27,591 bases of DNA from the NCBI GenBank assembly GCA_040905285.1, contig JBBDRV010000169.1, forward strand, positions 1 to 27,591, read 5' to 3'. How positions within the stretch are numbered: the stretch's first letter is position 1; each line of letters starts with the position of its first letter. Shown piece after piece: positions 8,157-15,686 of this stretch. The notes below the pieces were generated by a model. That model saw only the letters and a program-made list of their open reading frames with translations, did not search any database and was not told where the DNA came from. Source of the stretch: JBBDRV01 sp040905285 (lineage in GTDB: Bacteria > Bacteroidota > Rhodothermia > Balneolales > Balneolaceae). A program made the translations under genes and the position numbers.

Positions 8157-9803
8157 GTGTTCATCTTCAGGATCATTTTAATTACGGCCTGGCTGTGGCT
8201 GCCATCTGTTTCCTACCCAATGGCCGGATCTTCATCCGGGGCCGGTCCGGATACCGACAGCCCTCCGAAATATATTCTGATTCATCTGGATGGGGTCTCT
8301 TCCTATTATTTGAACCGGGAAATGCAGGCAGGTCACTTGCCAAACCTTGAGGAAACATTCGGGAATCACGGTGTGATAGAAAACGTGCTGACCTACTTTC
8401 CCAGCAAAACGCCAACGGTTATCTCGAGTCTCCGGGAAGGCATTCCCGCCGAAGAGAGCTCCCTGGTCAGCTGGACCGGCAGTCACAGGATGACCGGCGA
8501 AACGTTTACCGGCCCCAACACATTCCTGCAGATGATGCTCAGCCATCCAAGAATTGCCACCACCAACCTGTTGTACGGATTGCCCTGGCTGGACTGGCTT
8601 GCCGGCCCCGCCCTTGCAAACCTGCCCGATCTGCTGGACAGATACAGAGTCCTTGAATTTTACTGGTATCCTGTGGACACCCATGGCCATTTGTACGGGA
8701 TAGAACATTATCTGAACAAGCTGAAAAACTTTGACAGGCAGTTTGGCCGGATGGCACGAAGAGTAGGCAACGATGTGAATATCATCGTCTACGCCGATCA
8801 CGGAATGACATTTGGAAGGGGAGTCGATACCCACGCGGAAATAGTGACTGCCGCAGGCGATCAGATTACCACAGTCTCCTATCCGAACGTGTATGTCAAA
8901 GATCCTGAAAACATACAAAGACTGGCAAGAAGGGTGCAGGAGGAAACACCGATCGATTTTACATTTTTCAGGAGCAGCGAATCCACCGTCACCGGTTTCC
9001 ATCAAAACGGACAGATTTATTTTCACAGGGAGAACGCCGGTTTCAGCTATACCTGTGAAGGGGAAGACCCGTTTGGCTATTATCAGCGGGGTTATAACGG
9101 GGAGGCCTTATCCGCCGGACAGTGGCTTGAATTCTCCCGGGGCATGATTTATCCGGCTGTGCCGGTCCAGGTATACAACCTGCTGCGGAATCCCGGAGCA
9201 GGAGATATTATTACCCTTCTCAACAGGACCAAATACAGCCGTACCAGTTTCAGCCGGAGAGGAAACCACGGCGGCTTCACATACAGGGATGTTACGGTTC
9301 CGGTATTGCTCAGGGGACCGGATCTTGAATTCCTTTATGGCCGTGAAACCCTCTGGCTTCAGAACCTTTTCCATGAAATACAGACGGTCAGCTTCGGCAA
9401 TACTCCCGCACGTGATGAACACTACCTGGACTGGCGGCACAATTTTTCCAGTATCGGGAATACTGTTCGCCTGACCCTCTCGCCCATTTACCGCTGGAGC
9501 CTTGAAAGTCAGGTATCCTTTGCGGATGATTCGGGGCCGCAAAGAATCGGTGCCTGGACAAAATTCGATCTATTCCGGAGCTATCTCTCCCGATTCTGGA
9601 TTGGGGCCGGTATTGAGTCGGAAAACCGGTCCGTAAACCCCATGGCATTCATCAGGTATGAACTGCGCTACCGGAAGGTCACTGCACGGACAACACTCTC
9701 CACGACCGGCAGCCATATTTTTGCGGTTGAATACCGTCTGGCGGACCCGTTGTCCCTCCGGATAGTAAATTTCAACTCTGCCGGCCTGAGGGTCCATTTT
9801 TAG
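8157..9803 (+). CDS. Alkaline-phosphatase-superfamily hydrolase with C-terminal barrel-like domain
   Basis: The 548-residue product starts at GTG 8157 so as to include a hydrophobic signal segment (IFRIILITAWLWLPSVSY). The first ~410 residues show the metal-site pattern of type I phosphodiesterase/nucleotide pyrophosphatase enzymes: HLDGVS (Asp45), SKTPTVIS (Thr85 as the likely nucleophile), VDTHGH (Asp174, His178), VYADHG (Asp214, His215) and RGNHGG (His371). The site looks complete, so activity on a phosphate mono- or diester outside the cytoplasm is expected. Residues ~425-548 do not belong to that fold: they form about eight or nine short alternating strands (VRLTLSPIYRW, FWIGAGIESE, HIFAVEYRL) and end LRVHF with a terminal Phe, as in outer-membrane barrels. 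The gene converges on the histidine kinase gene, 23 nt away. Confidence 0.82.
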   Translation: MFIFRIILITAWLWLPSVSYPMAGSSSGAGPDTDSPPKYILIHLDGVSSYYLNREMQAGHLPNLEETFGNHGVIENVLTYFPSKTPTVISSLREGIPAEESSLVSWTGSHRMTGETFTGPNTFLQMMLSHPRIATTNLLYGLPWLDWLAGPALANLPDLLDRYRVLEFYWYPVDTHGHLYGIEHYLNKLKNFDRQFGRMARRVGNDVNIIVYADHGMTFGRGVDTHAEIVTAAGDQITTVSYPNVYVKDPENIQRLARRVQEETPIDFTFFRSSESTVTGFHQNGQIYFHRENAGFSYTCEGEDPFGYYQRGYNGEALSAGQWLEFSRGMIYPAVPVQVYNLLRNPGAGDIITLLNRTKYSRTSFSRRGNHGGFTYRDVTVPVLLRGPDLEFLYGRETLWLQNLFHEIQTVSFGNTPARDEHYLDWRHNFSSIGNTVRLTLSPIYRWSLESQVSFADDSGPQRIGAWTKFDLFRSYLSRFWIGAGIESENRSVNPMAFIRYELRYRKVTARTTLSTTGSHIFAVEYRLADPLSLRIVNFNSAGLRVHF

Positions 9804-9826
9804 GAGCCTGTTGCCGGGTCAGCGGG

Positions 9827-12022
9827 TCAGGCCGGTGCACTGGAACCGGCCTCCGTGCCTGCCTTTTCTTCCGCCCGGGCAAATGAGAGATAAAAAGTCG
9901 TTCCCGAATCAGGAATGCTTTCGAACCAGATCTCCGCATCCTGTTTCTCTGAAAATTCCTTGCAGATAGACAAGCCGAGACCGGTTCCCGGCTCATCTTG
10001 TGTTCCCCTGCGGCTGTCTTTAAATGCGTTGAACAGTTGCCCTCTCTTCTCTTCCGGAATTCCAATCCCCGTATCTTTTACCGAAAGCTGCCAGCGGCCA
10101 GCCACCTGTTTCGCATTCACGACAATATCATCTCCGGAATGGCTGAATTTCAGGGCATTTGAAACCAGGTTCTGAAAGATAATCTGGATCATATCTTCAT
10201 CAGCCATAACGACCACGTTCCCCGGCATGCGATTATGAATCCGGATGTTCTTGTTCCGGGCCTCTTCTTCCATCAGGGCGAGAATGCCCGTCAGCTTTTC
10301 ATATGCATTTACAGGTTTCAAATCCGGCGCAAAACCTTCCAGCTGGCTTTGTGCCCAACTCAGATAATTTTTCAGAGTGCCGATGCTGTTGTTCATCTGC
10401 CTGTCAACCTGCCGGAGTATCTCTCCGGGATTGACCTCGTCCATAACGTCTTCATGCATCAGGAATACCAGGCCCTGAAGCTGAGCTATCGGCTTTCTCA
10501 GATCATGGGCAAGAATGGAGAAAAGCTTGTCTTTTGTCGTATTGAGCTCTGACAATTCCTCTTTTTGCTCCCGTACCTGCTGATAGATTTTTGCCAGTTC
10601 TTCATTTTTCAGTTTCAGTTTGCCGGCTATCCTAACCTGCCTGCTATACATTTTGAACAGGGCCAGAGCTGAAATTCCAATAATCAGAAGAGAAAACAGG
10701 CCGATTGAAATAGCCAGCTTTTGTGCCTGCAGCTCGGCCTCCAGCATCTCATTCTGCCGACGCTGACTGCGCAGGTTAAAAAGGGTTTCAAAGCGAGCCA
10801 GGGACTCATCTTTTTCCAGAGCGTGCAGGCTGTCCGTAAGCTGCTGATACTGCCGCAGCTCATGAAAAGCGTCGGTAAAGCGTCCCGCCTTTTCATACGT
10901 TTTCCATAGTTTTTCAAGAGCTGTCGTCTGCATTTCAGATGAACCAAGATTCATCGCAGCATCACGGGCCTGGAGATAGCTGCTGATAGCTTCATCGTGG
11001 TTGTCATGAACCGCAGATACATTCCCGAGCCCGATGTGATTGTAGTATTCACCCGGTTCAATATTACGTTCCCGGCTCAGTTCAAGCGATTCCCGAAACG
11101 CCTCTTCCGCCCGGGCATACTGTTCCCGGTCCAGATAGATATTCCCCATATTGAAAAGAATCTGGACCGGCCTGACAATATTTCCCAGCTTATCGGCAAT
11201 CTCCAATGACTGCTGATAATAATTCATAGCGTCGTCATATCGGCCGAGTTCCCGGCTGACATTGCCGAGATTCAGCAGGGCACGGGATTCATCTGCCGGA
11301 GAATCTGCGAGCCTGCTCAGTTCGAGAGACTCTTTTATAAAAGTCCCGGCACGATCGTAGTCTTCCTCATGTCTGTAGAGTTCTCCGATATTGTTCAGGA
11401 CAATCATCATCACCGTGGTATCGGAAAGACTCTCGGCAGTTTCAAGGCTGTTGAAATAGAATTCAATCGCCTGACCGGTATCACCGAGATTATCATATAC
11501 AACCGCTATATTTTGCTCCAGGCCGGCCTGAAATCCCGTATCCCCCTTTTCCCGGACCGTTTCGAGCAGACTTGTATAAAGCCTGAGCGCATTTTCATAG
11601 TCACTCATGTACCCATAGGCACTCGCCAGAAGGTTTCCCAGCTTCACTCCGGAATCGCTCTCCCTGTAGAGATCGTACGCTTCGGACAGGATGTCTATGG
11701 CCGCCGCGTACTGCCCCCGGATAATCAGGATATCCCCTTTATGAAATTCCGCCAGTGCCAGGCCCGTGGTGTAATTGATTGCCAGGGACTTTTTTTCGGC
11801 TTCATCGATCAACTCACCTGCCTCCTCCAGTTCTCCCCGGCTGACCCTCTCTTCAATTTCGTCAAGCAGGCGGTCAATGTCCTCACGGCTGTCCGGCTCC
11901 CGGGCAACGGGGGCTGTCACCTGCCGAAAATCTTCCCTGTTCCCGGAAAGCTGCTCCGGCTGATAAGTGTACAGGCCGGCAATGATAATGCACACGATAT
12001 TTAGCAGGGAGAGGTTGTTCAT
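9827..12022 (-). CDS. TPR-repeat sensor histidine kinase
   Basis: This 731-residue membrane sensor kinase has an N-terminal hydrophobic helix (5-20), then tandem tetratricopeptide repeats over roughly 50-410 with typical units such as ALLNLGNVSRELGRYDDAMN. A transmembrane helix (about 436-457) and a coiled coil to ~495 lead to the H-box FSILAHDLRKPI with His506. The ATPase domain has N-box NLVSNALKFS (618-627), G1 DTGIGIP (650-656) and G2 GTGLGLS (679-685). The TPRs are thus probably periplasmic and the kinase cytoplasmic. No receiver domain is fused and no response regulator gene lies nearby, so the partner is unknown. The upstream 16-nt duplication carries two TATAAT boxes. Confidence 0.92.
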   Translation of the reverse strand: MNNLSLLNIVCIIIAGLYTYQPEQLSGNREDFRQVTAPVAREPDSREDIDRLLDEIEERVSRGELEEAGELIDEAEKKSLAINYTTGLALAEFHKGDILIIRGQYAAAIDILSEAYDLYRESDSGVKLGNLLASAYGYMSDYENALRLYTSLLETVREKGDTGFQAGLEQNIAVVYDNLGDTGQAIEFYFNSLETAESLSDTTVMMIVLNNIGELYRHEEDYDRAGTFIKESLELSRLADSPADESRALLNLGNVSRELGRYDDAMNYYQQSLEIADKLGNIVRPVQILFNMGNIYLDREQYARAEEAFRESLELSRERNIEPGEYYNHIGLGNVSAVHDNHDEAISSYLQARDAAMNLGSSEMQTTALEKLWKTYEKAGRFTDAFHELRQYQQLTDSLHALEKDESLARFETLFNLRSQRRQNEMLEAELQAQKLAISIGLFSLLIIGISALALFKMYSRQVRIAGKLKLKNEELAKIYQQVREQKEELSELNTTKDKLFSILAHDLRKPIAQLQGLVFLMHEDVMDEVNPGEILRQVDRQMNNSIGTLKNYLSWAQSQLEGFAPDLKPVNAYEKLTGILALMEEEARNKNIRIHNRMPGNVVVMADEDMIQIIFQNLVSNALKFSHSGDDIVVNAKQVAGRWQLSVKDTGIGIPEEKRGQLFNAFKDSRRGTQDEPGTGLGLSICKEFSEKQDAEIWFESIPDSGTTFYLSFARAEEKAGTEAGSSAPA

Positions 12023-12047
12023 CAGAGTATGGCTGCGAACCGAATGG

Positions 12048-12079
12048 CAAAAATAGTATTATACAAAAATAGTATTATA
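12048..12079 (-). promoter_or_regulatory. Duplicated promoter-like segment upstream of the TPR kinase
   Basis: The 16-mer caaaaatagtattata is perfectly repeated (12048-12063 and 12064-12079). On the minus strand each copy reads TATAATACTATTTTTG, so each provides a TATAAT box and also a TATTTTTG, which fits the TAnnTTTG -7 element described for Bacteroidota. The proximal TATAAT (12058-12063) would place a transcript start about 30 nt before the kinase ATG. No clear -35 is seen. Confidence 0.6.
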
Positions 12080-12204
12080 CACGGTAAGAAACCAAGCATT
12101 TCTGCCGGCGGTCTCTGTTTGCTGATGAAAAGCGGCTGACGGCTGCCAGCCCGTATGGATGTGAACCGCATGCGCAGCTCTGTAGAGTAAGTCCGACAGA
12201 CTGC

Positions 12205-12633
12205 TTAGGAAGCCTGCCTTTTCCGTTCCTTTCTTTTCGGCATGACATCATCGACCTCTCCGGACATATGAATATCACCTTCGACAACCGCTTTGGCTTC
12301 TATTTCCAGGGATTTGGTATGAATCCCGCCACTGATGACAGCGGTTCCCCGGACAAATACTTTCCCCTTGCTCTTTATGTCTCCCTGGACAGTTCCTGAC
12401 ACGTAAATATCACGGGCAAAGATATTGCCGTTGACGATGCCTTCCTCGTCTACCGTCAGGTTTCCATCTACATGAAGATCCCCCTCGATCGATCCCACCA
12501 CTCTGACGTTTTTGGCAGAAGAATACGAGCCGTTGATCTTCACGCCCTCACCTAAGAGGTCGACATGGGAGATTCTTTTTTCGTTGCTGATAATACCTTT
12601 TAAGGTCGGATGTTCTATTATTTTTTTCAACAT
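12205..12633 (-). CDS. Bactofilin-family cytoskeletal protein
   Basis: The 142-residue product is a typical bactofilin: a short unstructured N-terminus, a central beta-helix made of repeating short strands with glycine turns (VRVVGSIEGDLHVDGNLTV, IVNGNIFARDIYVSGTVQGD), and a basic tail (PKRKERKRQAS). Bactofilins self-assemble into nucleotide-independent filaments on the inner membrane and organise cell-wall or polarity functions. The N-terminal MLKKIIEHPTLKG could serve as a membrane-targeting amphipathic helix. A TATAAT at 12656-12651 on the minus strand could be its -10 box, giving a very short leader. It lies 182 nt upstream of the TPR kinase gene on the same strand, with a promoter-like repeat between, so co-transcription is uncertain. 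Confidence 0.9.
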   Translation of the reverse strand: MLKKIIEHPTLKGIISNEKRISHVDLLGEGVKINGSYSSAKNVRVVGSIEGDLHVDGNLTVDEEGIVNGNIFARDIYVSGTVQGDIKSKGKVFVRGTAVISGGIHTKSLEIEAKAVVEGDIHMSGEVDDVMPKRKERKRQAS

Positions 12634-12811
12634 GTTCTTTTTATATCTGAATTATACTTGATCGTTCTTTTGAACAGGAGCTGCCGGAGGGTCTCTCCGG
12701 TCTGGCTGTTTCTGGATTCAGCCTTGTCTCTCGTGATTGCCAGCTGTACTACAGACATAATAAAAAAAGAGACCTCAACCGGAGGTAGCTTTTATTGTTA
12801 AATTCATGTGA

Positions 12812-12817
12812 TATAAT
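12812..12817 (+). promoter_or_regulatory. TATAAT -10-like box
   Basis: A perfect TATAAT is found 299 nt before the dodecin-like start codon. TTGTTA upstream is too close (11 nt) to be a standard -35, so the promoter is tentative. Initiation here would yield a leader that meets the hairpin at 12864-12892 after about 45 nt. Confidence 0.35.
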
Positions 12818-12863
12818 CTATGACGCCGCCATAATCGCCCTCAACAGGCTTTTAGACGGCATT

Positions 12864-12892
12864 AGCCGGGATTTAATCGTGACCGGCTTTTT
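12864..12892 (+). terminator. Terminator-like hairpin in the dodecin leader
   Basis: AGCCGG (12864-12869) and CCGGCT (12883-12888) form a 6-bp GC-rich stem with a 13-nt loop, followed by a run of T (12888-12892). It could end a short RNA started near 12824 or act as an attenuator for the downstream gene. Confidence 0.4.
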
Positions 12893-13031
12893 CCCCTGCC
12901 GTTATGCCCCTGTCATCGGAATGCACAGGCGATGACGGACGTAGTCATCTCTGCCACAGATTATACAAGTTCGCTATTACACCAGCTGAATTTGCATCCA
13001 CCTATCTTACCGACAGCTTCAGTCTGAAATC

Positions 13032-13057
13032 TGATCAGCCAGAAAGTGGTCTGATCA
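13032..13057 (+). promoter_or_regulatory. Bulged hairpin upstream of the dodecin-like gene
   Basis: TGATCAG (13032-13038) plus CCA (13039-13041) pair with TGG (13047-13049) and CTGATCA (13051-13057), leaving loop GAAAG and a single bulged T. It is followed by A7, not T, so it is not a plus-strand terminator. It lies about 60 nt before the start codon and may protect the mRNA or be a protein-binding site. Confidence 0.45.
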
Positions 13058-13067
13058 AAAAAACCGT

Positions 13068-13093
13068 ACAATTCAGGAATACAATTCAGAAAT
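13068..13093. repeat. 13-nt tandem duplication before the dodecin-like gene
   Basis: Units acaattcaggaat (13068-13080) and acaattcagaaat (13081-13093) match at 12 of 13 positions. They end just before the ribosome-binding sequence. Confidence 0.8.
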
Positions 13094-13115
13094 AATCCAG
13101 GAGAGGAAAAACAGC

Positions 13116-13325
13116 ATGGAATCTGTAGTTAAGGTTATAGAATTGCTCGCCCAGGGTGATTCCGTTGAAAATGCAATTGAAAATGGTGTGGAGGAAGCGA
13201 GCCGATCCATACGTGGCATCAAAAGTGTCTATGTTAAAGATATAAAGGCAATGATCAGTGATAACAAGGTGGAAACGTACCGGCTCGTTTTGAAAGTTTC
13301 TTTTCAGCTTCAGGACCAGGATTAA
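13116..13325 (+). CDS. Dodecin-like protein
   Basis: The 69-residue product has the dodecin length and pattern: an opening strand SVVKVIELLA, a helix AIENGVEEASRSIRG, then strands VYVKDIKAMI and VETYRLVLKVSFQL. Dodecins form hollow dodecamers; flavin-storing members stack the isoalloxazine between aromatic side chains. Aligned by eye, the usual Trp of the 'LxWFEV' segment is replaced (IKSVYV), and the Gln of the 'YQVTLKV' segment is Arg (YRLVLKV), so this member may not hold flavin and may belong to the other dodecin branch that includes calcium-binding forms. The start is supported by AGGAG at 13099-13103, the best Shine-Dalgarno in the window. It stands alone after a long structured leader. 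Confidence 0.85.
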   Translation: MESVVKVIELLAQGDSVENAIENGVEEASRSIRGIKSVYVKDIKAMISDNKVETYRLVLKVSFQLQDQD

Positions 13326-13413
13326 ACCGCTTCAGCGTCAGACGGCTTTGTCATCTCAGCAAGGGATGCAGGGCGAAGGACCGGACGGCAAGGTGGTTTA
13401 AAGACCCTGTTTC

Positions 13414-13439
13414 CCCTTATATTCAGCCCTTATATTCAG
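13414..13439. repeat. 13-nt tandem duplication next to the esterase start codon
   Basis: The 13-mer cccttatattcag occurs twice in perfect tandem (13414-13426, 13427-13439), ending two bases before the ATG at 13442. Confidence 0.85.
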
Positions 13440-13441
13440 TG

Positions 13442-14317
13442 ATGAAAATAAAACAGAAGAATGGGCGCCACCTTTACATACTTGCCGGCCAGTCCAACAT
13501 GGACGGCATGGGGTATGTCAGGGAACTGCCGGCTGAATTGAAGCCTGTACAAGAGGATGTATGGATTTACAACCCGAACAGGAAAAAAGACCATGAACTG
13601 CCGGAAGCTCTCGGAAACTGGGAGAAGCTGAGGGCCGGCCACGGGACCGGTTTCAGAACCAACGGTAAAAAAAGCCACTATTCGGACAGGTTCGGAATCG
13701 AGCTGACTTTTGCGAAACGGTTGAAGGAACTGAGGCCGGACCGCAGGATCGCTCTTTTCAAATATGCCAAAGGCGGCTCCTCGATTCATTCCGGCACTCC
13801 GGTTGACTGGGGTACCTGGGATCCTGACTTTACCGCAGGCACAGGCATTAACCAGTGGGATCATTTCCGGTACCAGTATGAGCGGGCTCTTGCCAGGTGG
13901 CACTTTCATCGGCCCGGAGAGACGGAACACCTGATCCCTTCCGGTCTGCTCTGGCTGCAGGGTGAAAGCGATGCCTCATTTTCCCGGGAGATTGCCCTTG
14001 CCTATCCCGCTAATCTGCGAAAGATTGTAAACCGGATACGCCGGCTGGCGGGAAATGAAACACTGCCGGTCCTCATCGGCCGGATATCGGAACCCGGCGC
14101 GGGGATCAGGGATCCCTCGATGCAATGGACGGGCCTGATACAGCAGGCACAGGAAATGTTTGTAAAAAGCGATCCACTGGCAACCCTTGTCCGTTCCCCC
14201 GGGGAACATGGCTGGATCGATGCCTGGCACTACGACAGTGACACCTACCGGGAACTCGGATTCCGTTTTGCCGAAGCCACGCACAGGGTTGAAACAGGAA
14301 TCCTGAACCGGTACTGA
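13442..14317 (+). CDS. SASA-type carbohydrate esterase (sialate O-acetylesterase-like)
   Basis: The product is 291 residues from the ATG at 13442; a GTG three bases earlier is also possible. It has the SGNH-like signature of the SASA family: LYILAGQSNMDGMG with the nucleophile Ser18, LFKYAKGGSSI, WLQGESDAS, and a late DAWH (Asp and His of the catalytic triad). Relatives remove acetyl groups from sialic acid or plant-type polysaccharides. Unlike most of these it has no signal peptide (MKIKQKNGRHLYILAGQ), so it would act in the cytoplasm or be exported another way. No carbohydrate-utilisation genes surround it. A tandem duplication sits immediately before the start. Confidence 0.82.
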   Translation: MKIKQKNGRHLYILAGQSNMDGMGYVRELPAELKPVQEDVWIYNPNRKKDHELPEALGNWEKLRAGHGTGFRTNGKKSHYSDRFGIELTFAKRLKELRPDRRIALFKYAKGGSSIHSGTPVDWGTWDPDFTAGTGINQWDHFRYQYERALARWHFHRPGETEHLIPSGLLWLQGESDASFSREIALAYPANLRKIVNRIRRLAGNETLPVLIGRISEPGAGIRDPSMQWTGLIQQAQEMFVKSDPLATLVRSPGEHGWIDAWHYDSDTYRELGFRFAEATHRVETGILNRY

Positions 14318-14439
14318 CAGACTTCAAGGTGAAAAGATTAAAAAACAATAAATGACAAGCCTCTCTGTTATCCGTACGTTAGAGAATGGTATGTAATAAC
14401 AACACGTTAATTTTTAATGAACCAATATTCCGACTATAT

Positions 14440-15018
14440 ATGAAATATTTTAATGTATGTATATTAGTCCTTGCGCTCCTCGGCTGTCAAAACGACTCCG
14501 ATCCGCGGGCTCCGCAGGAACAGGAGGCGATGGATAATCCTTCTCAACAGGGTCCCCGGGCCCAGATGCAGCAGCCGTCTGTGGATACAGATGTTTCCGA
14601 CGAGGAGCTTCAGGCTTTTGTTCAGGCAGCGATGAGTGCACAGCAAATACAGATGGAGTCCCAGCAGGAGATGATGTCTATTGTTGAAAATGAAGGCATC
14701 GACGTCAACACCTACAACCAGATTGCTGAAGCCAGACAGATGGGTCAGTCCGACGATGAAATTGACGTCAGCCCCGAGGACATTCAGAATTATGAATCCG
14801 CCTCCGAACAGATTGACGAGGTGGGACAGGAAATAGAAGGAAAAATGTCCGAGGCCGTTGAAGATGAGGGAATGGAATTTGAAAGATTCCAGGAGATCAA
14901 TATGGCGATCCAGCAGGATCCGGGATTACAGCAACGCATACAGGAGCAGATGCAGGAAAGCATGATGCAGGGACAACAGCAGGGACCACCCCAGGGGCAG
15001 CAGGGACCGCCCCGATAG
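14440..15018 (+). CDS. DUF4168-like lipoprotein
   Basis: From the ATG at 14440 the product has 192 residues. This start is chosen because it puts the lipobox LALLGC (Cys16) in normal position; an upstream in-frame ATG at 14386 would add a non-signal extension. After lipidation comes an acidic, Gln/Met-rich helical protein with two similar halves: DVSDEELQAFVQ...IVENEGIDVNTYNQIAEA and DVSPEDIQNYES...AVEDEGMEFERFQEINMA. This fits the DUF4168 pattern. The tail is a low-complexity repeat of QGQQ and GPP. The function is unknown. The gene stands alone, with a hairpin 140 nt downstream. Confidence 0.75.
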   Translation: MKYFNVCILVLALLGCQNDSDPRAPQEQEAMDNPSQQGPRAQMQQPSVDTDVSDEELQAFVQAAMSAQQIQMESQQEMMSIVENEGIDVNTYNQIAEARQMGQSDDEIDVSPEDIQNYESASEQIDEVGQEIEGKMSEAVEDEGMEFERFQEINMAIQQDPGLQQRIQEQMQESMMQGQQQGPPQGQQGPPR

Positions 15019-15069
15019 GTTAATCCCGGCAGAATAGTATCTCATGGCCCACACTATGTACACTGCACA

Positions 15070-15097
15070 CACAGTTGTACGCACAGTTGTACGCACA
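15070..15097. repeat. 12-nt tandem duplication
   Basis: The 12-mer cacagttgtacg is repeated perfectly (15070-15081, 15082-15093) and followed by caca, a partial third copy. It lies 50 nt after the DUF4168-like gene. Confidence 0.85.
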
Positions 15098-15159
15098 TAA
15101 GACTGTGTACGAGTTCAGAAGACGGATTAAGAGCACAGCGCACGGGCTCTCATGATCAG

Positions 15160-15211
15160 GAAACGATCTTTGACGATCGTTTCTGTGATAAGAGAGGTCG
15201 TGCTTTTTTTT
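15160..15211 (+). terminator. Hairpin with downstream T-run between convergent genes
   Basis: GAAACGATC (15160-15168) and GATCGTTTC (15175-15183) form a perfect 9-bp stem with a 6-nt loop. A run of eight T begins 20 nt further on (15204-15211). The gap is longer than in a standard intrinsic terminator, so this is a candidate for the end of the DUF4168-like transcript only. Confidence 0.4.
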
Positions 15212-15686
15212 ATTCCTGCAAAGCGTCTATTCCTGCCTGTGCCACAATACCGTCCTGTTCCGCTGTTGCACCGCTGACACCGACGGCCCCTATTATCTGA
15301 CCGTTCTGTTCGATCGGGATACCGCCTTCAAAAGGCACCGCGCCGGAGAGCCCGAGCATCCTGTTGTTTCCCCCGTCCATCGCATCCTCAAATACTTTCG
15401 TCGGCCGTTTGAAGTAGACAGAACTCCGTGCTTTTTCTATAGCAAAATTGATGCTTCCGATCTGTGTGCCGTCAATCCGCCGCAGGGTGATCAAATGGCC
15501 ACCGCTATCCACTACAGCAATAACAACAGTCCAGTTATCCTGCCCGGCCCGTTCTTCAGCTGCATCGGCAATGGTTAGCGCATCTTCCAGCGTAATGACC
15601 CCGGCGGTTCCCTGCTGGGCCTGTGAATTGACGGGAATGGTGAAAAAGAGTACCAGGGAAAACAGATAAAATAGTTTGGAGATCAT
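15210..15686 (-). CDS. GlcG/HbpS-family exported protein
   Basis: The 158-residue product is a member of the GlcG/HbpS (haem-degrading/binding-like) family. ITLEDALTIADAAEERAGQ, VVIAVVDSGGHLITLRRIDG, INFAIEKARSSVYF and the C-terminal PFEGGIPIEQNGQIIGAVGVSGATAEQDG are typical. A signal peptide (MISKLFYLFSLVLFFTIPVNSQAQ) puts it in the periplasm. The start at 15686 is supported by AGGAAT spaced about 5 nt upstream on the coding strand; an upstream in-frame ATG at 15749 would bury the signal. Whether this member binds haem or another small ligand cannot be read from the sequence. It is the last gene of a minus-strand group but is separated from the next by 329 nt, so it is probably expressed alone. 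Confidence 0.87.
   Translation of the reverse strand: MISKLFYLFSLVLFFTIPVNSQAQQGTAGVITLEDALTIADAAEERAGQDNWTVVIAVVDSGGHLITLRRIDGTQIGSINFAIEKARSSVYFKRPTKVFEDAMDGGNNRMLGLSGAVPFEGGIPIEQNGQIIGAVGVSGATAEQDGIVAQAGIDALQE

Larger units (their letters stand above)
12634..13115. other. Long divergent intergenic region with structured dodecin leader
   Basis: No credible protein gene occupies these 482 nt between the divergent bactofilin and dodecin-like genes. It holds a GC stem CCGGAG/CTCCGG (12684-12700), a short stem ACCTC/GAGGT (12772-12786) beside an A7 run, a TATAAT on the plus strand (12812-12817), a terminator-like hairpin (12864-12892), three mutually complementary GTCATC/GATGAC arms (12912-12949), a bulged 10-bp hairpin (13032-13057) and a 13-nt tandem duplication (13068-13093). 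Taken together this resembles a long regulated leader or a small RNA followed by the dodecin gene. Confidence 0.5.

Noticed and set aside
8232..9026. Long antisense reading frame (264 codons) opposite the phosphatase gene
   Set aside because: The plus strand has a complete enzymatic motif set; the antisense product has no recognisable motif and results from codon bias in GC-rich DNA. The same applies to 4446-5153 and 1446-2114.
12904..13095. Possible 63-residue gene upstream of dodecin
   Set aside because: The frame runs through hairpins and a tandem duplication, lacks a ribosome-binding sequence and any protein-like pattern.
12812..13115. FMN riboswitch in front of the dodecin-like gene
   Set aside because: The conserved FMN-aptamer blocks are not present; only generic hairpins are seen.
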